DNA from: Polytrichum commune
Lineage: Eukaryota; Streptophyta; Polytrichopsida; Polytrichales; Polytrichaceae
DNA: 64,000 nt
NCBI GenBank assembly: GCA_950295325.1
Contig: OX485804.1
Location: forward strand, 17,794,001 to 17,858,000
Direction of reading: 5' to 3'
Translations under genes and position numbers: made by a program
Notes under the pieces: generated by a model
Databases searched by the model: none
Seen by the model: only the letters and a program-made list of their open reading frames with translations
Told to the model about the DNA's origin: nothing
In this document: positions 19,683 to 30,499 of the stretch, piece by piece
Layout of the letters: each line of letters starts with the position of its first letter
How positions within the stretch are numbered: position 1 is the stretch's first letter

Positions 19683-22600
19683 TCAAGCTCGGTACTCCTT
19701 ACATCTACTTCCCGATGTACGGGTAGGAAAGAGCTCACCATTCAACGTTTCCAATTGAATTGAATTATTAGGAAAGACCTCATAGACAAGGTAAGGTCCT
19801 AACCATACCGCATTGAATTTCGCCGGAAATTCAAGCTTTCGTGCGTCTTGAATCATGACCATCATTCCCGGTGTTAGGGCCCTTCTCTTATGTCGTTTGT
19901 CGAAAGTAATCTTTCTCCTTCTTTGGATTGCCTCAATATGTTGAGCCGCCATTCTCCTCCCTTCGTCAAGTGCTTCCAAATCGGTTAGTCGATTTCGTAA
20001 GGATTGACTTTCGGTAAGTCTCGTACTCACGGCCACCCTAAGTGACTCGACTTCATATTCGATTGGTAGTGTCGCTTCAAGACCATAGACTAAGGAAAAT
20101 GGTGTAGCACGCGTAGTTACCTTATAGGTTGTACGGTATGCCCAAAGTGCCGCCGTTAGTTTCGTATCCCAATCCCGCTTCGAGTCTATAACCGTCTTGC
20201 GTAGTATACTCACCAAAATTCCGTTAACCCTTTCCGTTTGTCCATTGGTTTGTGGGTGGTAGGGAGTAGTCTTCCGGTGATCAATTTTAAATTTCTCTGT
20301 CATCTCTCGAATCAAGTCATTCAAAAAGTGAGTACCCCTATCGCTTACTAGGATCTTCGGCACCCCGAACCGCGAAATTATGTTTTCGTACATAAATGTT
20401 GCCGCGTGTTCCGCCGTGTCGGTCTTCACCGCTTTGGCTTCCGCCCACTTGGTGAGGTACTCGGTTGCCACCACAATATATTTCATTCCTTTTGAAGATT
20501 GGGGATGGACCTCACCCACATAGTCGATGCCCCATTTTTCGAAAGGAATTAAGGGTAATGATACATGTAAAGGCATCTCCATTCTAAGGTCGTCTCGGGC
20601 ATACCGTTGGCAAGCGTCGCATTTCCTTACATAGTCATGGGCGTCCTTAAATAGTGTAGGCCAAAAGTAGCCCGCTCTAAGTATTTTTTGCCCGGTGAGT
20701 TGACCCGAGAAGTGACCGCCGCAAGCGCTATCGTGGCAAGCGATTAAAATCGCTTCAACCTCCGTTTTTGACACGCATCGTCGTAAAATACCATCGGACC
20801 CCCTTCTAAACAACCTATGGCCCACTACAACAAATTGCCTACTATTTACCCTCACCTTCCTTCTCTCTTCTTTTGTCCACTCTTTGGGCAACTTGTGGGT
20901 TGTTAGAAATTCCACTATGCCCGCATACCACTCCGGTGTAGAAGTGACCACAAAGAGGCTATCATCTACTAACATATCATTTACCGGATTTTTTCCTATC
21001 TCCTCCGACAACCTAGACAAGTGGTCCGCTTGTAAATGCATACGACCCGGTTTATATTCCACCGTGTAGTCGAATTCTTCTAATAACAAAACCCACCTAG
21101 CTAACCTACCACTTAACTCCGCCTTGTTAATTAGATACTTGATAGCCATGTGGTCAACAAAAAATACAACCGGGTTGCACATGAGGTAATGTCTAAACTT
21201 TTTAACGGAAAACACCATGGCTAGGCACTCCCTCTCCGTTGTAGAGTAGTTTCTTTCGGCGGGGGTCAATTGCTTACTCGCATAAGCTATAGGTTGATCC
21301 TTCTCTTTTTCTCCCGTTGCTTGACAAAGCGCACTCCCTATTGCCACATTACTAGCATCACAATAGACGTGAAAAGGTTTACCCCAATTGGGTGGTATCA
21401 ACACCGGATAGGTGCTCAACCTATCCCGCAATTCCTCAAAGGCTTTTTGACAAGCATCCGTCCACTCGAATTTGACATCTTTTTTGAGCAAATGGGTAAT
21501 GGGCACCGCTATCTTTGAAAAATTAGGAATAAGTTTCCGGTACCATCCCACATGTCCTAACAACTTAGAGATCCCCTTGGAATTGGTTGGAGTTGCCAAG
21601 TCGCTTATGGCCGCAATCTTATCCGGATCGGGTTCTCTACCTTTCTCACTAACAACATAACCCAACAACACTCCCTTATTCACTCCCAAAAATGTCTTAT
21701 CCGGGTTCAATGCTAACCTCATCTTCCTACACCTAACCAATGCCTCCCTAACACAATGTAGGTGATCATCCACATTACTTTGTGTGCTAAAATCGTCCAC
21801 AAAGACGGTCATGGATTTGAACAACAAGTCGGTGAAGATATACATTACTAATCGTTGGAAAGTAGCCGGGGCATTACATAACCCAAATGGCATCACTACC
21901 CACACAAAAGTACCCCAAGGTGTAGTAAAAGCCGTTTTATGGATATCTTGGAGGGCTATGGAAATTTGATTATAACCCGCATACCCATCCATAAAGGTAT
22001 ATCGCGAATGACCTCCAACCTCCTCAAGCAACAAGGTGATAAAAGGTAAGGGGAAGTGATCCTTTTGTGTGCACGAATTCAATTTCCTATAGTCGACACA
22101 AACCCTTAATTTCCCATTTTTTTTCTTTACTAAGACCATAGGAGAAACCCAATCCGTGATTTCCACCGGCTCGATAAACCCGGCCTTCAATAACCTTTCC
22201 AATTCCGCTTTCACCAACAATTGCAATTGAGGATTCATCCTCCTCTCCTTTTGTCTAATTGGCCTCGCCCCCGGAATTAAAGGAATCCGGTGCTCTACCA
22301 TTTCCCTAGGAATTCCCTTAAGCTCATCGTAGGACCATGCAAAAGTATCACTAAACTCATCCACCAAATTGCTATACTCCCTAACCTCTTTCTCCCCCAA
22401 TTTGGAGCCCATCTTCATTTGTCGGGTTTTTCCATTCTTTAATTTCACATCCACGTACCGCCAATCCGCTTCCGACACATGTGCTTGTTCCTCTTTGTTC
22501 CGATACCAATCGGAAGGCACATTGGGGTAATCTTTCACATCTTGACCTACAACTATCCCCGTAGACGTGGTCTTGAAATGTAAAGGCTCCTCCAATTTCG

Positions 22601-25600
22601 ATGACTCAATAATCACATCCTCCTCTTGAGTCCCATCTACATGAATTAAACTAACCTCACCCTCTTCCACGTCATCTACCCAAGGTGTTAACCCACCGCT
22701 AACCCACTCTTCCTCGGTGAGCACCTCACATGGCTCCAACAATGAGCCCTCTCCTAAACTAACACTAGGAAATTCACTCCCTAAGCCTACTTGGTGAAAT
22801 GTAACCATTACATCAACCTCGGACTCGGGGTACTCCCTTAGCCATTGGGCATAATCCCCATTATCCCCATAATTGTAAAAATTAGGACCTAGACTTCCCG
22901 AGCCCGAATCTATAACAACCCTTTGACCTTCGGGATGGACGACTCCCACCAATGCCTTGCCAATCTCATTCTCGTTTAAGTCATCAATTTCCTTCTCCAA
23001 TGGCAAATACATCTCCTTCTTCATCCATCCTTCTAATGAACCAATGGACACTATGACCCTATTACCCTCCGGACCATAAGTGATGGATGGTTTAGGTCCA
23101 CCCCAATTGACCATAGCATTCGCCATCCGCAACCAAGGCCTACCTAGCAAAATGGGGAAGGTGTCCTTGTTGGAGTGCATTTTAATGACATGGAAGGTGA
23201 CCAAGTACTCCTCACCTCCCGTAGTCATTCTACAATCCTTGATCATCCCCAAAGGCGTAGTCGAACTTTGATTTGCCATATTTATGACCAAAGGTGAAGG
23301 CCCCGTGAGTCCAAGTCCCAATTTTTTCATAGTATCCTCCGGTAGTATATTTAGACTACTCCCTCCGTCGACTAGCACATTAGGAACCACCTTATCTACT
23401 ATAACAACTTCTATTTCTATAGCTTTCACGTCTCTTCCACCTTGTGATTGGATCCTAGCGGCTATTTTAGCTTTCACCTTCCTCATCCTCTTGTGTACCG
23501 GCATTCCCTCCTTTAATGTTTTCCTTGCCGTGGGTGAAATTTCCAATAGTTGGCCGAAAGTAATATCCGCCTTGAGTGTACTAAGGTCCGCCCACAAGTC
23601 GTACCCGGTAGATCTTTTTACCTTAGAATTACCCACTACGTCGAATTCGTCTACGGGAACCCCCGGTCCTTCCCATTCACCCACATCGCTATTATCCAAG
23701 TCATGTACCGCATTAGTCCTCTCCCTATCTTGTAAAATTATATTTTCCCTCTCCACATCCTTAGTAGCTCTTCTAGCTACCCTATCCAACTCGGAGAGAT
23801 TAATCTCTTCATCCGAAGAGTAATTTCCTTGCTCTCCTATTCCTACCTCCAACGGGGCATCCCCTCTCCTAGCCCTAGTAGTTACCGCTAGTGCAGGTGC
23901 TTCTTCAACCACACCCTTACCCTTCACTAACTCATATGTAATAGCATTGGTGTGAGGAGGCCATTGACTTTGCTCCTCTCCAATTCTCGTTGGGAGAGGA
24001 AGCATGTCATCACATGTGGCCTCCAACACTGCATCCATGAACCTAACATCTTGGGAGTTAGATGGTCCCGGATCCGTTGGAGGCGCTTGTCTCCCGTTAC
24101 TACCATTAGGTGGAACTCCTTGTCTATTTTGTATTGGAATGTAACCGGTTGTAGTTTGCAAGCCCGCCGGTGGATGAAAAGTTTGCCTAGCATTACTATG
24201 GTCATAGTATAAGTTAGGTGGCCTAAGTTCATTGGCCGGTACTCCTTGTGGCCTAGCACCTCGCATATTATCCCTTGCTTGTTGTTGTGGATTAGCCACC
24301 GGGTAAGGGACATTAATTATTTTGTCCGGTTGGCGACACGTATCCGAGGGATGACTTCCTCCACAATTGCTACAATTAAACTCTTGACCTTCGGACCAAC
24401 ATTGTCCTTGAGCGTGCCACCTTCCACAAAAGGGATGAAATTCCTTCTTCTCTAAATTTTGGCCACCTTGCCCTCTAGGTTGTGGTCCTCTATTGCTTCC
24501 ATTTCCATAGTGAGGTGGCGCTTGACCTCGTTGATTTTGTTGAGGTGGGTTACCGTTTCCTCTTTGGTCACGGTTTTGTCCACTTCTACAAAATTGACGC
24601 GTGTGGCCCGGTTGGCCACATTGGACACACCATAATCCGGAAGAATGCCTACCCGACTCAACCGGGGGTGGAGGCCCCGGTTGTTGACTCCGGATCATTA
24701 ATGACATTTGATCCGTGAGGCTTTGCATTTGTTTTATCATAGCCTCTTGGAATCCTAGTTGGCTAGCACCTAGTCTTCTCTCAACCTCCTCCAAGTGTGG
24801 ATCCGTTCTAGGGGCCGGTAGTGCCAAAAGAGGTGCCGGTTCCCTAACCGCTAAAGGTCGGGGACCGGTGTCCACAATGGCATATGGAATTTGGTTCTCA
24901 TACTTAGCGGGTTCTACCGCTACCACCCTAGGGCGTATGGGGATGAATTGTGGGATCAATTCATCCTCCCTTCTCCATAGCCTTTCGTGATCTTTATCCA
25001 AGTTTTCAATATCTCTAGCCGCACGCTTGGCATCCGCCAAGGTCAAGGGATTCCTTTCTAGAACACCCCTAATAGTTCCGGACTTAAAAAACCCTTGAAT
25101 GAAAAATTGCTTTAGCGTGTCGTCGTTGAGCATGGTACCCACAAATCTAGTGCACACTAAATCAAACCTCCTAATGTAAGCCGAAATTTCTTCCTCCCTT
25201 CCTTGCTTCAATGACGACAATGCCCTTAATGCGGTACTTTGACCCACTTCCGGCCTAAATTCGTTAAGAAACTCCCTTTGTAATTGTTCCCATCCCCTAA
25301 AATGTCCCTCGGCATGATCCCGATACCATTCATAGGCTTCCCCCTCTAGAGTGGTAGGAAACCACACTAACCAATAACCCGGGTCGGTTATGAGGAAGCT
25401 AGCCAACCGTTCGATATACCGTTCCATGTGCCGAGAGGGGTCCTCATCCTTGGTCCCATAAAATTTAGGGAGATGAGATGGCATATCCATCGCCGCTAAA
25501 TTTTGTGGAACCACAATTGGTAGGCCTCTTGGCCTAACCAATGGGTCTATTGGAGGTATAGGAGGTATGGGCGGAATTGGGGGTATGGATGGTGGATCCA

Positions 25601-25922
25601 TCCCCCGTTCCTCGGCCATGATGACCGGTGAACTATTCAACAATCCCCTATCAACTTCTACCGGGAATTCTTCTCTAAGTGTGTAATTTTCCGAAGAAGT
25701 TTCACCACTCAATTTGGAAGGAGTGATCTCCTCTTCAAGTTGAGCTCCAAGTTCTAAGGTGTCTAGAATTGACCTAGTCCTAGGTTCGACGTTCAAACAA
25801 CTCTCTATTCTAACATTATCTTGTTCTAATCTATCACTGATTTTAGAGGACCGCCTCTTTCGAGTAGATTTCTCTAGTCCTACTATCAAACTTGGTTTTT
25901 GTGAGCGAGTCCTACCTTGCAT
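19683..25922 (-). CDS. Ty3/Gypsy gag-pol polyprotein, 2,079 aa, intact
   Basis: One uninterrupted frame encodes the full set of retrotransposon proteins. A gag domain (about residues 150-310) is followed by a CCHC knuckle CVQCGQPGHTRQFC near 430 and a second Cys-rich patch (CSNCGGSHPSDTC). The protease active site is VDGGSS near 848, where many relatives have DTG or DSG. Reverse transcriptase carries YRKLN and the catalytic FVDDFS near 1375. RNase H starts at YCDAS near 1520. Integrase has the HHCC finger (HDSACGGH...CDACQR) near 1730, Asp in IDYVGE, Asp in SDRGTHF and Glu in QTERVNG, then a GPYLVYEVF end module. No chromodomain. All catalytic acids seen are present, so the element may be mobile. 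It would be made from the right LTR promoter. Confidence 0.95.
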   Translation of the reverse strand: MQGRTRSQKPSLIVGLEKSTRKRRSSKISDRLEQDNVRIESCLNVEPRTRSILDTLELGAQLEEEITPSKLSGETSSENYTLREEFPVEVDRGLLNSSPVIMAEERGMDPPSIPPIPPIPPIPPIDPLVRPRGLPIVVPQNLAAMDMPSHLPKFYGTKDEDPSRHMERYIERLASFLITDPGYWLVWFPTTLEGEAYEWYRDHAEGHFRGWEQLQREFLNEFRPEVGQSTALRALSSLKQGREEEISAYIRRFDLVCTRFVGTMLNDDTLKQFFIQGFFKSGTIRGVLERNPLTLADAKRAARDIENLDKDHERLWRREDELIPQFIPIRPRVVAVEPAKYENQIPYAIVDTGPRPLAVREPAPLLALPAPRTDPHLEEVERRLGASQLGFQEAMIKQMQSLTDQMSLMIRSQQPGPPPPVESGRHSSGLWCVQCGQPGHTRQFCRSGQNRDQRGNGNPPQQNQRGQAPPHYGNGSNRGPQPRGQGGQNLEKKEFHPFCGRWHAQGQCWSEGQEFNCSNCGGSHPSDTCRQPDKIINVPYPVANPQQQARDNMRGARPQGVPANELRPPNLYYDHSNARQTFHPPAGLQTTTGYIPIQNRQGVPPNGSNGRQAPPTDPGPSNSQDVRFMDAVLEATCDDMLPLPTRIGEEQSQWPPHTNAITYELVKGKGVVEEAPALAVTTRARRGDAPLEVGIGEQGNYSSDEEINLSELDRVARRATKDVERENIILQDRERTNAVHDLDNSDVGEWEGPGVPVDEFDVVGNSKVKRSTGYDLWADLSTLKADITFGQLLEISPTARKTLKEGMPVHKRMRKVKAKIAARIQSQGGRDVKAIEIEVVIVDKVVPNVLVDGGSSLNILPEDTMKKLGLGLTGPSPLVINMANQSSTTPLGMIKDCRMTTGGEEYLVTFHVIKMHSNKDTFPILLGRPWLRMANAMVNWGGPKPSITYGPEGNRVIVSIGSLEGWMKKEMYLPLEKEIDDLNENEIGKALVGVVHPEGQRVVIDSGSGSLGPNFYNYGDNGDYAQWLREYPESEVDVMVTFHQVGLGSEFPSVSLGEGSLLEPCEVLTEEEWVSGGLTPWVDDVEEGEVSLIHVDGTQEEDVIIESSKLEEPLHFKTTSTGIVVGQDVKDYPNVPSDWYRNKEEQAHVSEADWRYVDVKLKNGKTRQMKMGSKLGEKEVREYSNLVDEFSDTFAWSYDELKGIPREMVEHRIPLIPGARPIRQKERRMNPQLQLLVKAELERLLKAGFIEPVEITDWVSPMVLVKKKNGKLRVCVDYRKLNSCTQKDHFPLPFITLLLEEVGGHSRYTFMDGYAGYNQISIALQDIHKTAFTTPWGTFVWVVMPFGLCNAPATFQRLVMYIFTDLLFKSMTVFVDDFSTQSNVDDHLHCVREALVRCRKMRLALNPDKTFLGVNKGVLLGYVVSEKGREPDPDKIAAISDLATPTNSKGISKLLGHVGWYRKLIPNFSKIAVPITHLLKKDVKFEWTDACQKAFEELRDRLSTYPVLIPPNWGKPFHVYCDASNVAIGSALCQATGEKEKDQPIAYASKQLTPAERNYSTTERECLAMVFSVKKFRHYLMCNPVVFFVDHMAIKYLINKAELSGRLARWVLLLEEFDYTVEYKPGRMHLQADHLSRLSEEIGKNPVNDMLVDDSLFVVTSTPEWYAGIVEFLTTHKLPKEWTKEERRKVRVNSRQFVVVGHRLFRRGSDGILRRCVSKTEVEAILIACHDSACGGHFSGQLTGQKILRAGYFWPTLFKDAHDYVRKCDACQRYARDDLRMEMPLHVSLPLIPFEKWGIDYVGEVHPQSSKGMKYIVVATEYLTKWAEAKAVKTDTAEHAATFMYENIISRFGVPKILVSDRGTHFLNDLIREMTEKFKIDHRKTTPYHPQTNGQTERVNGILVSILRKTVIDSKRDWDTKLTAALWAYRTTYKVTTRATPFSLVYGLEATLPIEYEVESLRVAVSTRLTESQSLRNRLTDLEALDEGRRMAAQHIEAIQRRRKITFDKRHKRRALTPGMMVMIQDARKLEFPAKFNAVWLGPYLVYEVFPNNSIQLETLNGELFPTRTSGSRCKEYRA

Positions 25923-26809
25923 TCCATAAGAATCAATCGACCCTCACTTGACCACACATAATCCTAGCAATTCCCCTCTTAATATTTTCACTTGTCTTGG
26001 TGTGATTATAATTTTTTTAGGAGGTGAGGAAAAGAACCTGCAAGCCCACTTAGGTGAAAGAATCCCAATAGGGGATAGGCATGTTCATGTTAATTTTTTG
26101 GTTAAGTCGGAGCATCACCTCCGCACCTTCCCGCAAATTAACACTCACCACAATACCGATTGTGAGGGGGTGACCTTCCGAGTAGATTATGTTAAAAGTC
26201 GAGGCTTCACCCTTCAACTTCTCACACCATCCACAATTCGGGAATTACCCTCTACAACGGATAACAACAATCACGAGTACAAAAGGCATTCCTTAATTAG
26301 TTAATGAGTTCACTTTGAAGAAATAAACATACCTTGAGCAATCGCATCCCCCTGTGAGTTAGCACTCCCCTCAATCGTGACTCAATGTAACAACACCATA
26401 AACTTTGTGAAATATTAATTTAATCTAGAGCATGAAATGACAACTCCCAAAACTTTGAGACTCACCCCGAGGTGAGTGTCAAAGTTCAATGTCCTAAGAT
26501 GAATTTACCCTCTAATGTTTTAATGAGCTACTCGGTTATAGGTTCCTTTTAAGTTCTTAGCAAATCCCCAAAAAGGTTGAGGACGTACCTTCGCCGCGCT
26601 CCTTCCTCAAAAATGAATTTGCGTAATTGACAATGCAATTCATTCCAATGAATAGTTGAAATACAATGAATTCAAATGTAACCCAAAGAGAGAATACTTA
26701 CCGAGTTTCGGGTGCTCCTTCCCTTCTCTCAAGTTTGTGTCTCCAACTTTTCCTAGTTGCCTCCAAGTCTCCTAGTCGCCTCCAAGTCTTGTAACTACCT
26801 TCCGCTTCG
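25923..26809 (-). other. Retrotransposon 5' leader
   Basis: The segment between the primer site and gag has no coding sequence. Near 26700 the minus strand reads ACTCG/GTAAGTATTC, a good donor, but I see no matching acceptor near the gag ATG, so splicing is unproven. A short direct repeat (CTAGTTGCCTCCAAGTCT-like) lies at about 26751-26790. The plus-strand frame at 25948-26304 is taken as chance. Confidence 0.5.
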
Positions 26810-26827
26810 CTCCCGGCGGACGCACCA
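26810..26827 (-). promoter_or_regulatory. tRNA primer binding site
   Basis: Four bases inside the 5' LTR the minus strand reads TGGTGCGTCCGCCGGGAG. The complement is a plausible tRNA 3' end: CCA, a discriminator A, a seven-base acceptor strand CGGACGC and a CCCGG T-stem. This fixes the right LTR as the 5' LTR, in agreement with the direction of pol. The exact tRNA was not identified. Confidence 0.75.
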
Positions 26828-26831
26828 ATTA

Positions 26832-28661
26832 TGTGAGGCCAAACCCCCCACCCTTAAGCGTCCGTAGTCCGAGTAGTGGGTTTGGGCTCACATTCCTCCG
26901 CGGTATTGGATTTGGACTTGGATGAGTCCATAGTGCAAGGTTCACCCTTCAAGTGGTCTTGGATTTAACTTTGGTCTTTGCTTCCTTTGTCTTGCCATCG
27001 CGAGAGTGCTCCACATTCTCCATTAAGTTGTGCACGTGGTTTATTTTTAAAGAGAGGATGCAAGTGTTAAAAAAAACACTATTCTCTATAGTCAATCTCA
27101 AATACATTTACTTGTGAAAGCCACACATAACACTAACTAGCATAATGTAACTAACTACTTGTCTATGAGCTAATTAGGTAGGCTATCTACTAAGCTCCTT
27201 CATGAACCCATCTCTTTACTTTCTAATTACATAAACCTAGCTCCTTCATAAACCCAGCTCCTTCATAAACCGAGCTTCTTAGCTTCTAACTAAACAAACC
27301 CAGCTCCTTCATAAACCCAGCTCCTTCATGAACCCAGCTCCTTAGCTTCTAACTAAACAAACCCAGGTCCTTCATAAACCCAGCTCTTTACTTTCTAACT
27401 AAACAAACCCAGCTCCTTCATAAACCCAGCTCCTTCATGAACCCACAACTTTGTAGTTGTAATCCCCAACTACCTCACTAATTATTCAAGCCCTTAACTA
27501 ATCTTCCTACCTAATTTCCCTAATTCTACTAACAACCCCTTTCTAATCACACAATTCTTCTCTAATCCTAAAATCCTAAAATCCTAGAGAGGAGAGGGGG
27601 AGAGAGAATTTCCTAACTTCACTAAGACTAACTAATCCACACAAGTATATTTTTGCACTCATCACAACATCAAGTGCTCAACTCTTAAACATGGAACTTG
27701 CAACCACGTGTATTCAAAACATGAACTTTAAGTACCACAAATTGGAATCATGAATTAACTTTAAAATCCTTCACGTCAACACTAATTCTACCAAGAGGTC
27801 AAGCCCTCTTCAAGGCTAACAAGCCTTGGCTCTCAAACTAAAAACTAAGCACACACATGTGCTCCAATATGGCTTCCCACACCCACACTTATAACTCGTG
27901 GGGTGCCTTGGAGCACAAAGGAAAGAGAGGATGAGTGAGGGAAGAATGAGGGATTATATAGTAAGCTTGAGGGGGTGAGCACCCTCAAGGCTCACGATAA
28001 GCCCTTGAGATTTCCTCCTACTTAGTAGGCGCCAATCCTATCTTCTAAGTCTTCCTCCCTCAAATGATCAACAAGGATCCTAATTCGAACATTTAACTAG
28101 CCTTGGCTTTCTACCTACCACACTTTACCAAACTTGGGATGCTTCAACCCAAACTTAGCCTCCTTCGCTTTCCGCCGCCATAACTTTCTCCCCTTACTTT
28201 CCCAAATCGTCGCTCACCACTTAATTCAAACCACGATGCTTAACTCGTGATTTGATTGGTGCTTTGAGAATTTGCTTATCCTCCACCTTGCATTCTTCCT
28301 TGGGCCTTCCCCATTAAGTGGCCATGATGAGGTGGTCCACTTGTGCGCTCCATGTGATCCTCCATTCATCCCAATTCGAATGCACTTGCCTCTTGAGTCA
28401 CTTTGGTTGTCTCCATCCATTTGTACTAGCCTACTCACTAACTACTCAATCCAAGTTCTCCTTACCTATCCCCATTCACTCAAATCCTTCCGAAGGTAAA
28501 AACACAATAACAACTCACATCCTAGCCTCTTACAACATGGTACTTCTAAGACTAACATTTCACTCTTTTTATATTTTTGTGAAGTAACATGCTACTTCAA
28601 AGTGCATCAACTAACGTTTCAAGGGTCTAAGACTAAATGTGGGTACCCTTTTGGGCTCACA
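26832..28661 (-). repeat. 5' LTR of the Ty3/Gypsy element
   Basis: 1,830 bp, TGTGAG...CTCACA. It should drive transcription toward lower coordinates. It carries the same 18-bp minisatellite as the other LTR. Confidence 0.95.
27951..27960 (-). promoter_or_regulatory. LTR TATA box
   Basis: The minus strand reads TATATAATCC, about 700 bases from the LTR 5' end, followed by a C/T-rich stretch. This is a reasonable U3/R promoter position. The same site is at 18911-18920 in the other LTR. Confidence 0.55.
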
Positions 28662-28666
28662 CCTAG
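28662..28666. repeat. Target site duplication CCTAG, right copy
   Basis: Pairs with 17787-17791. The DUF7869 reading frame resumes at 28667 directly after it. Confidence 0.95.
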
Positions 28667-29396
28667 GCCTTGCAAGGCAATAGCCATGAAGAATTTGGAG
28701 GATATTTTGAAAGGTATATCAGGCTTCATACAATATTGGGAGAGTTTGAAAATAGCGGATGTTGGCGGATCATGTTGGCATCGTTATGGGAGTTGGATAC
28801 ATTATTGGACACGTGTTCGTGCCGCCTTGGCAGACCTCCACCAAGATAGCCCTCATACTTTGAGGCATGGATTTTGGCCACAAACACGAGTCGATGTACA
28901 AGCTTCGGAGCCTAGTCTTTTGGGAAATGGAGAGGTTCGAGAGGAGTTTGATGTGGACGACCATTACGTGGGGCCGGCTAGTAGTCGTCCCCCACCATCT
29001 TTCCGCATTGCAGTGGATTGTCATGAAGGATATATGCTCATTTTGCGTCCTGGAGACGAGACATATGCAAAGCTAGTGTGGGTGGCAAGAGCTTTGTCCA
29101 AACCCAATTTTGTAACTTCCAGCCCTCAATTTCGACAAATACAAGTGGAGTACTATCGACCGACAGCAAGGAATGAAGATGTGATTCGGCATTATACAGG
29201 CTGGGATACAAACCCTAACTTTCGGTGGAAGGTGGATTCTGAGCACAGTCCATCTTGGGTAGATACAGATTCCATATTCATAGCATGGAAACCACGGAAA
29301 AACCATAGTGGATCAGTGTCCATCCCTCAAAAGTACATAACTTTTGCAAAAGACAACCTTGCTCGGATTGCACAAGAAGCAACCCACGTTGAATGA

Positions 29397-30490
29397 GAAG
29401 TTGGTAGGATTGTGTTAGCATGATTATAGTTTAATACGTAATTATAGCAATATAAATTACACATATGTGTGCTCTTCAAAATTGGGGCAGAGTTTGGGTA
29501 GAACTTACGAATACTATATTGTTTGGAGTTGGATGAATATCCATTTACTATATTTCAAAAAAAAAAAAGTTCATCTTATTATTATGTTTGGGACTATATT
29601 GTCGAATGAAGAAATATGCATTTATTACATGCACTTTGTATGTTGCAATGTCTATATTCTATTGCGCATGCTAATAATAGAAATCATTTTATATGTTTTT
29701 TGGGTGAAACTTGTTTGGAGTGCTCTACCCAATGTGTTTTTGTTGATGAAGTTGGTGTCGAGTGCTCTACCATATGTGCTTATGTCCGCACATCATAGAT
29801 TTGGGATATTAGAACATATAATATAATTGAGATTGTTGACAATATAGTTTCGGGCCTCTTCAAGTTCTTTGATCCATATATTAATTTGAGACTAGAGAAA
29901 GTCTCAATTTAACGAATATAGTGTTCTATGAGGTTTGTGTTTACTATGATAGTGGTTAAGTTGTTGTTGTATGCATGTGTGGGGGGAGGGGTGGTGTTTA
30001 TGAGTATTTTGGGTGCACTTCGTATGTATGTGGAGTTTGCCTTGGGGTGGCGTGCCAGTGGCTATAAAAGTGTAAGGGCGATCTTGGTGATAGGTGGTAT
30101 TTTTATGGTGTGTGTTTTCCATTGTGTGGTGTTGGTGTTGAGGATATTTGTGGTTGTTGGATGTTTGTGTGAGGTGTGAAAAATATTTATTAGTATGAGG
30201 ACATGTAGTATGAATTGAGGGTAGATATGTTTGTGGAGGACTTTATTGGGCTTGGGATGGGGATTAGATGCATGTGTTTTATTTATTTATATGTTGATGT
30301 GGTTTTGTGTAGGTGTGGGTAATTGTGTTTTTTGGTAGCATACATTTTGGGAACATGATAAGAATCCATGGAAGATGCTTGAGCTCTTTATTGACAAAGA
30401 TATAGATAGTAGACAAAGCAAGTAGAATGAGCCATTGATGTGAGTCTACGAGAGAGCTAATACTGGTATATGTTGTAGCCTTGGTAATTA
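29397..30490. other. Intergenic, no gene; GT-rich plus strand from about 29930
   Basis: AT-rich sequence follows the DUF7869 stop. From 29930 the plus strand becomes G/T-rich and the minus strand His/Thr/Pro-coding without domains, running into the decayed ORF at 30500-32275. It may be the 3' part of that element. Confidence 0.45.
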
Positions 30491-30499
30491 TTGTTGGTT

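Larger units (their letters stand above)
17792..28661 (-). mobile_element. Complete Ty3/Gypsy LTR retrotransposon (10,870 bp), young insertion
   Basis: Two 1,830-bp LTRs (17792-19621, 26832-28661) with TGTGAG...CTCACA ends enclose one long minus-strand gag-pol frame. CCTAG is duplicated on both sides. Read side by side, the LTRs differ at only one base that I could find (C at 19604, T at 28644), so insertion is recent. Domain order protease, reverse transcriptase, RNase H, integrase places it in Ty3/Gypsy (Metaviridae-type elements). No chromodomain is seen after integrase. It has inserted within a coding exon of the DUF7869 gene in opposite orientation. Confidence 0.95.
15464..29396 (+). pseudogene. 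DUF7869-type gene, split by an LTR retrotransposon and carrying one in-frame TGA
   Basis: Exon 15464-16907 follows an acceptor at 15458. A 127-bp intron (16908-17034, GTGAAC to TTGCAG) joins ...LPVSVTG to MIAHGHGD. Coding continues to 17791 and resumes in frame at 28667 once the inserted element and one target copy are set aside, ending at TGA 29396. The spliced frame is 977 codons, with a TGA at 15848-15850. Family marks are an N-terminal CCVYRCC Cys cluster, RHHGNVGLKKPR, MDHAKTASP, AHGHGD, QLDNCAKDNKSRYVFAYWSL and VGHTHDDIDASFGRWS, which I recognise as the DUF7869 signature. The AHGHGD, LDNC..NK and HTHDDID acidic/His motifs suggest a nuclease-like or transposase-derived fold; this is inference. 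The family is large in several non-seed plants and protists as far as I recall, and its function is unknown. The TGA and the insertion make this copy non-functional. Confidence 0.75.

Noticed and set aside
17792-28661. Endogenous virus with an envelope
   Set aside because: No envelope-like ORF follows integrase. Domain order and the 61-base gap to the 3' LTR fit a plain Ty3/Gypsy retrotransposon.
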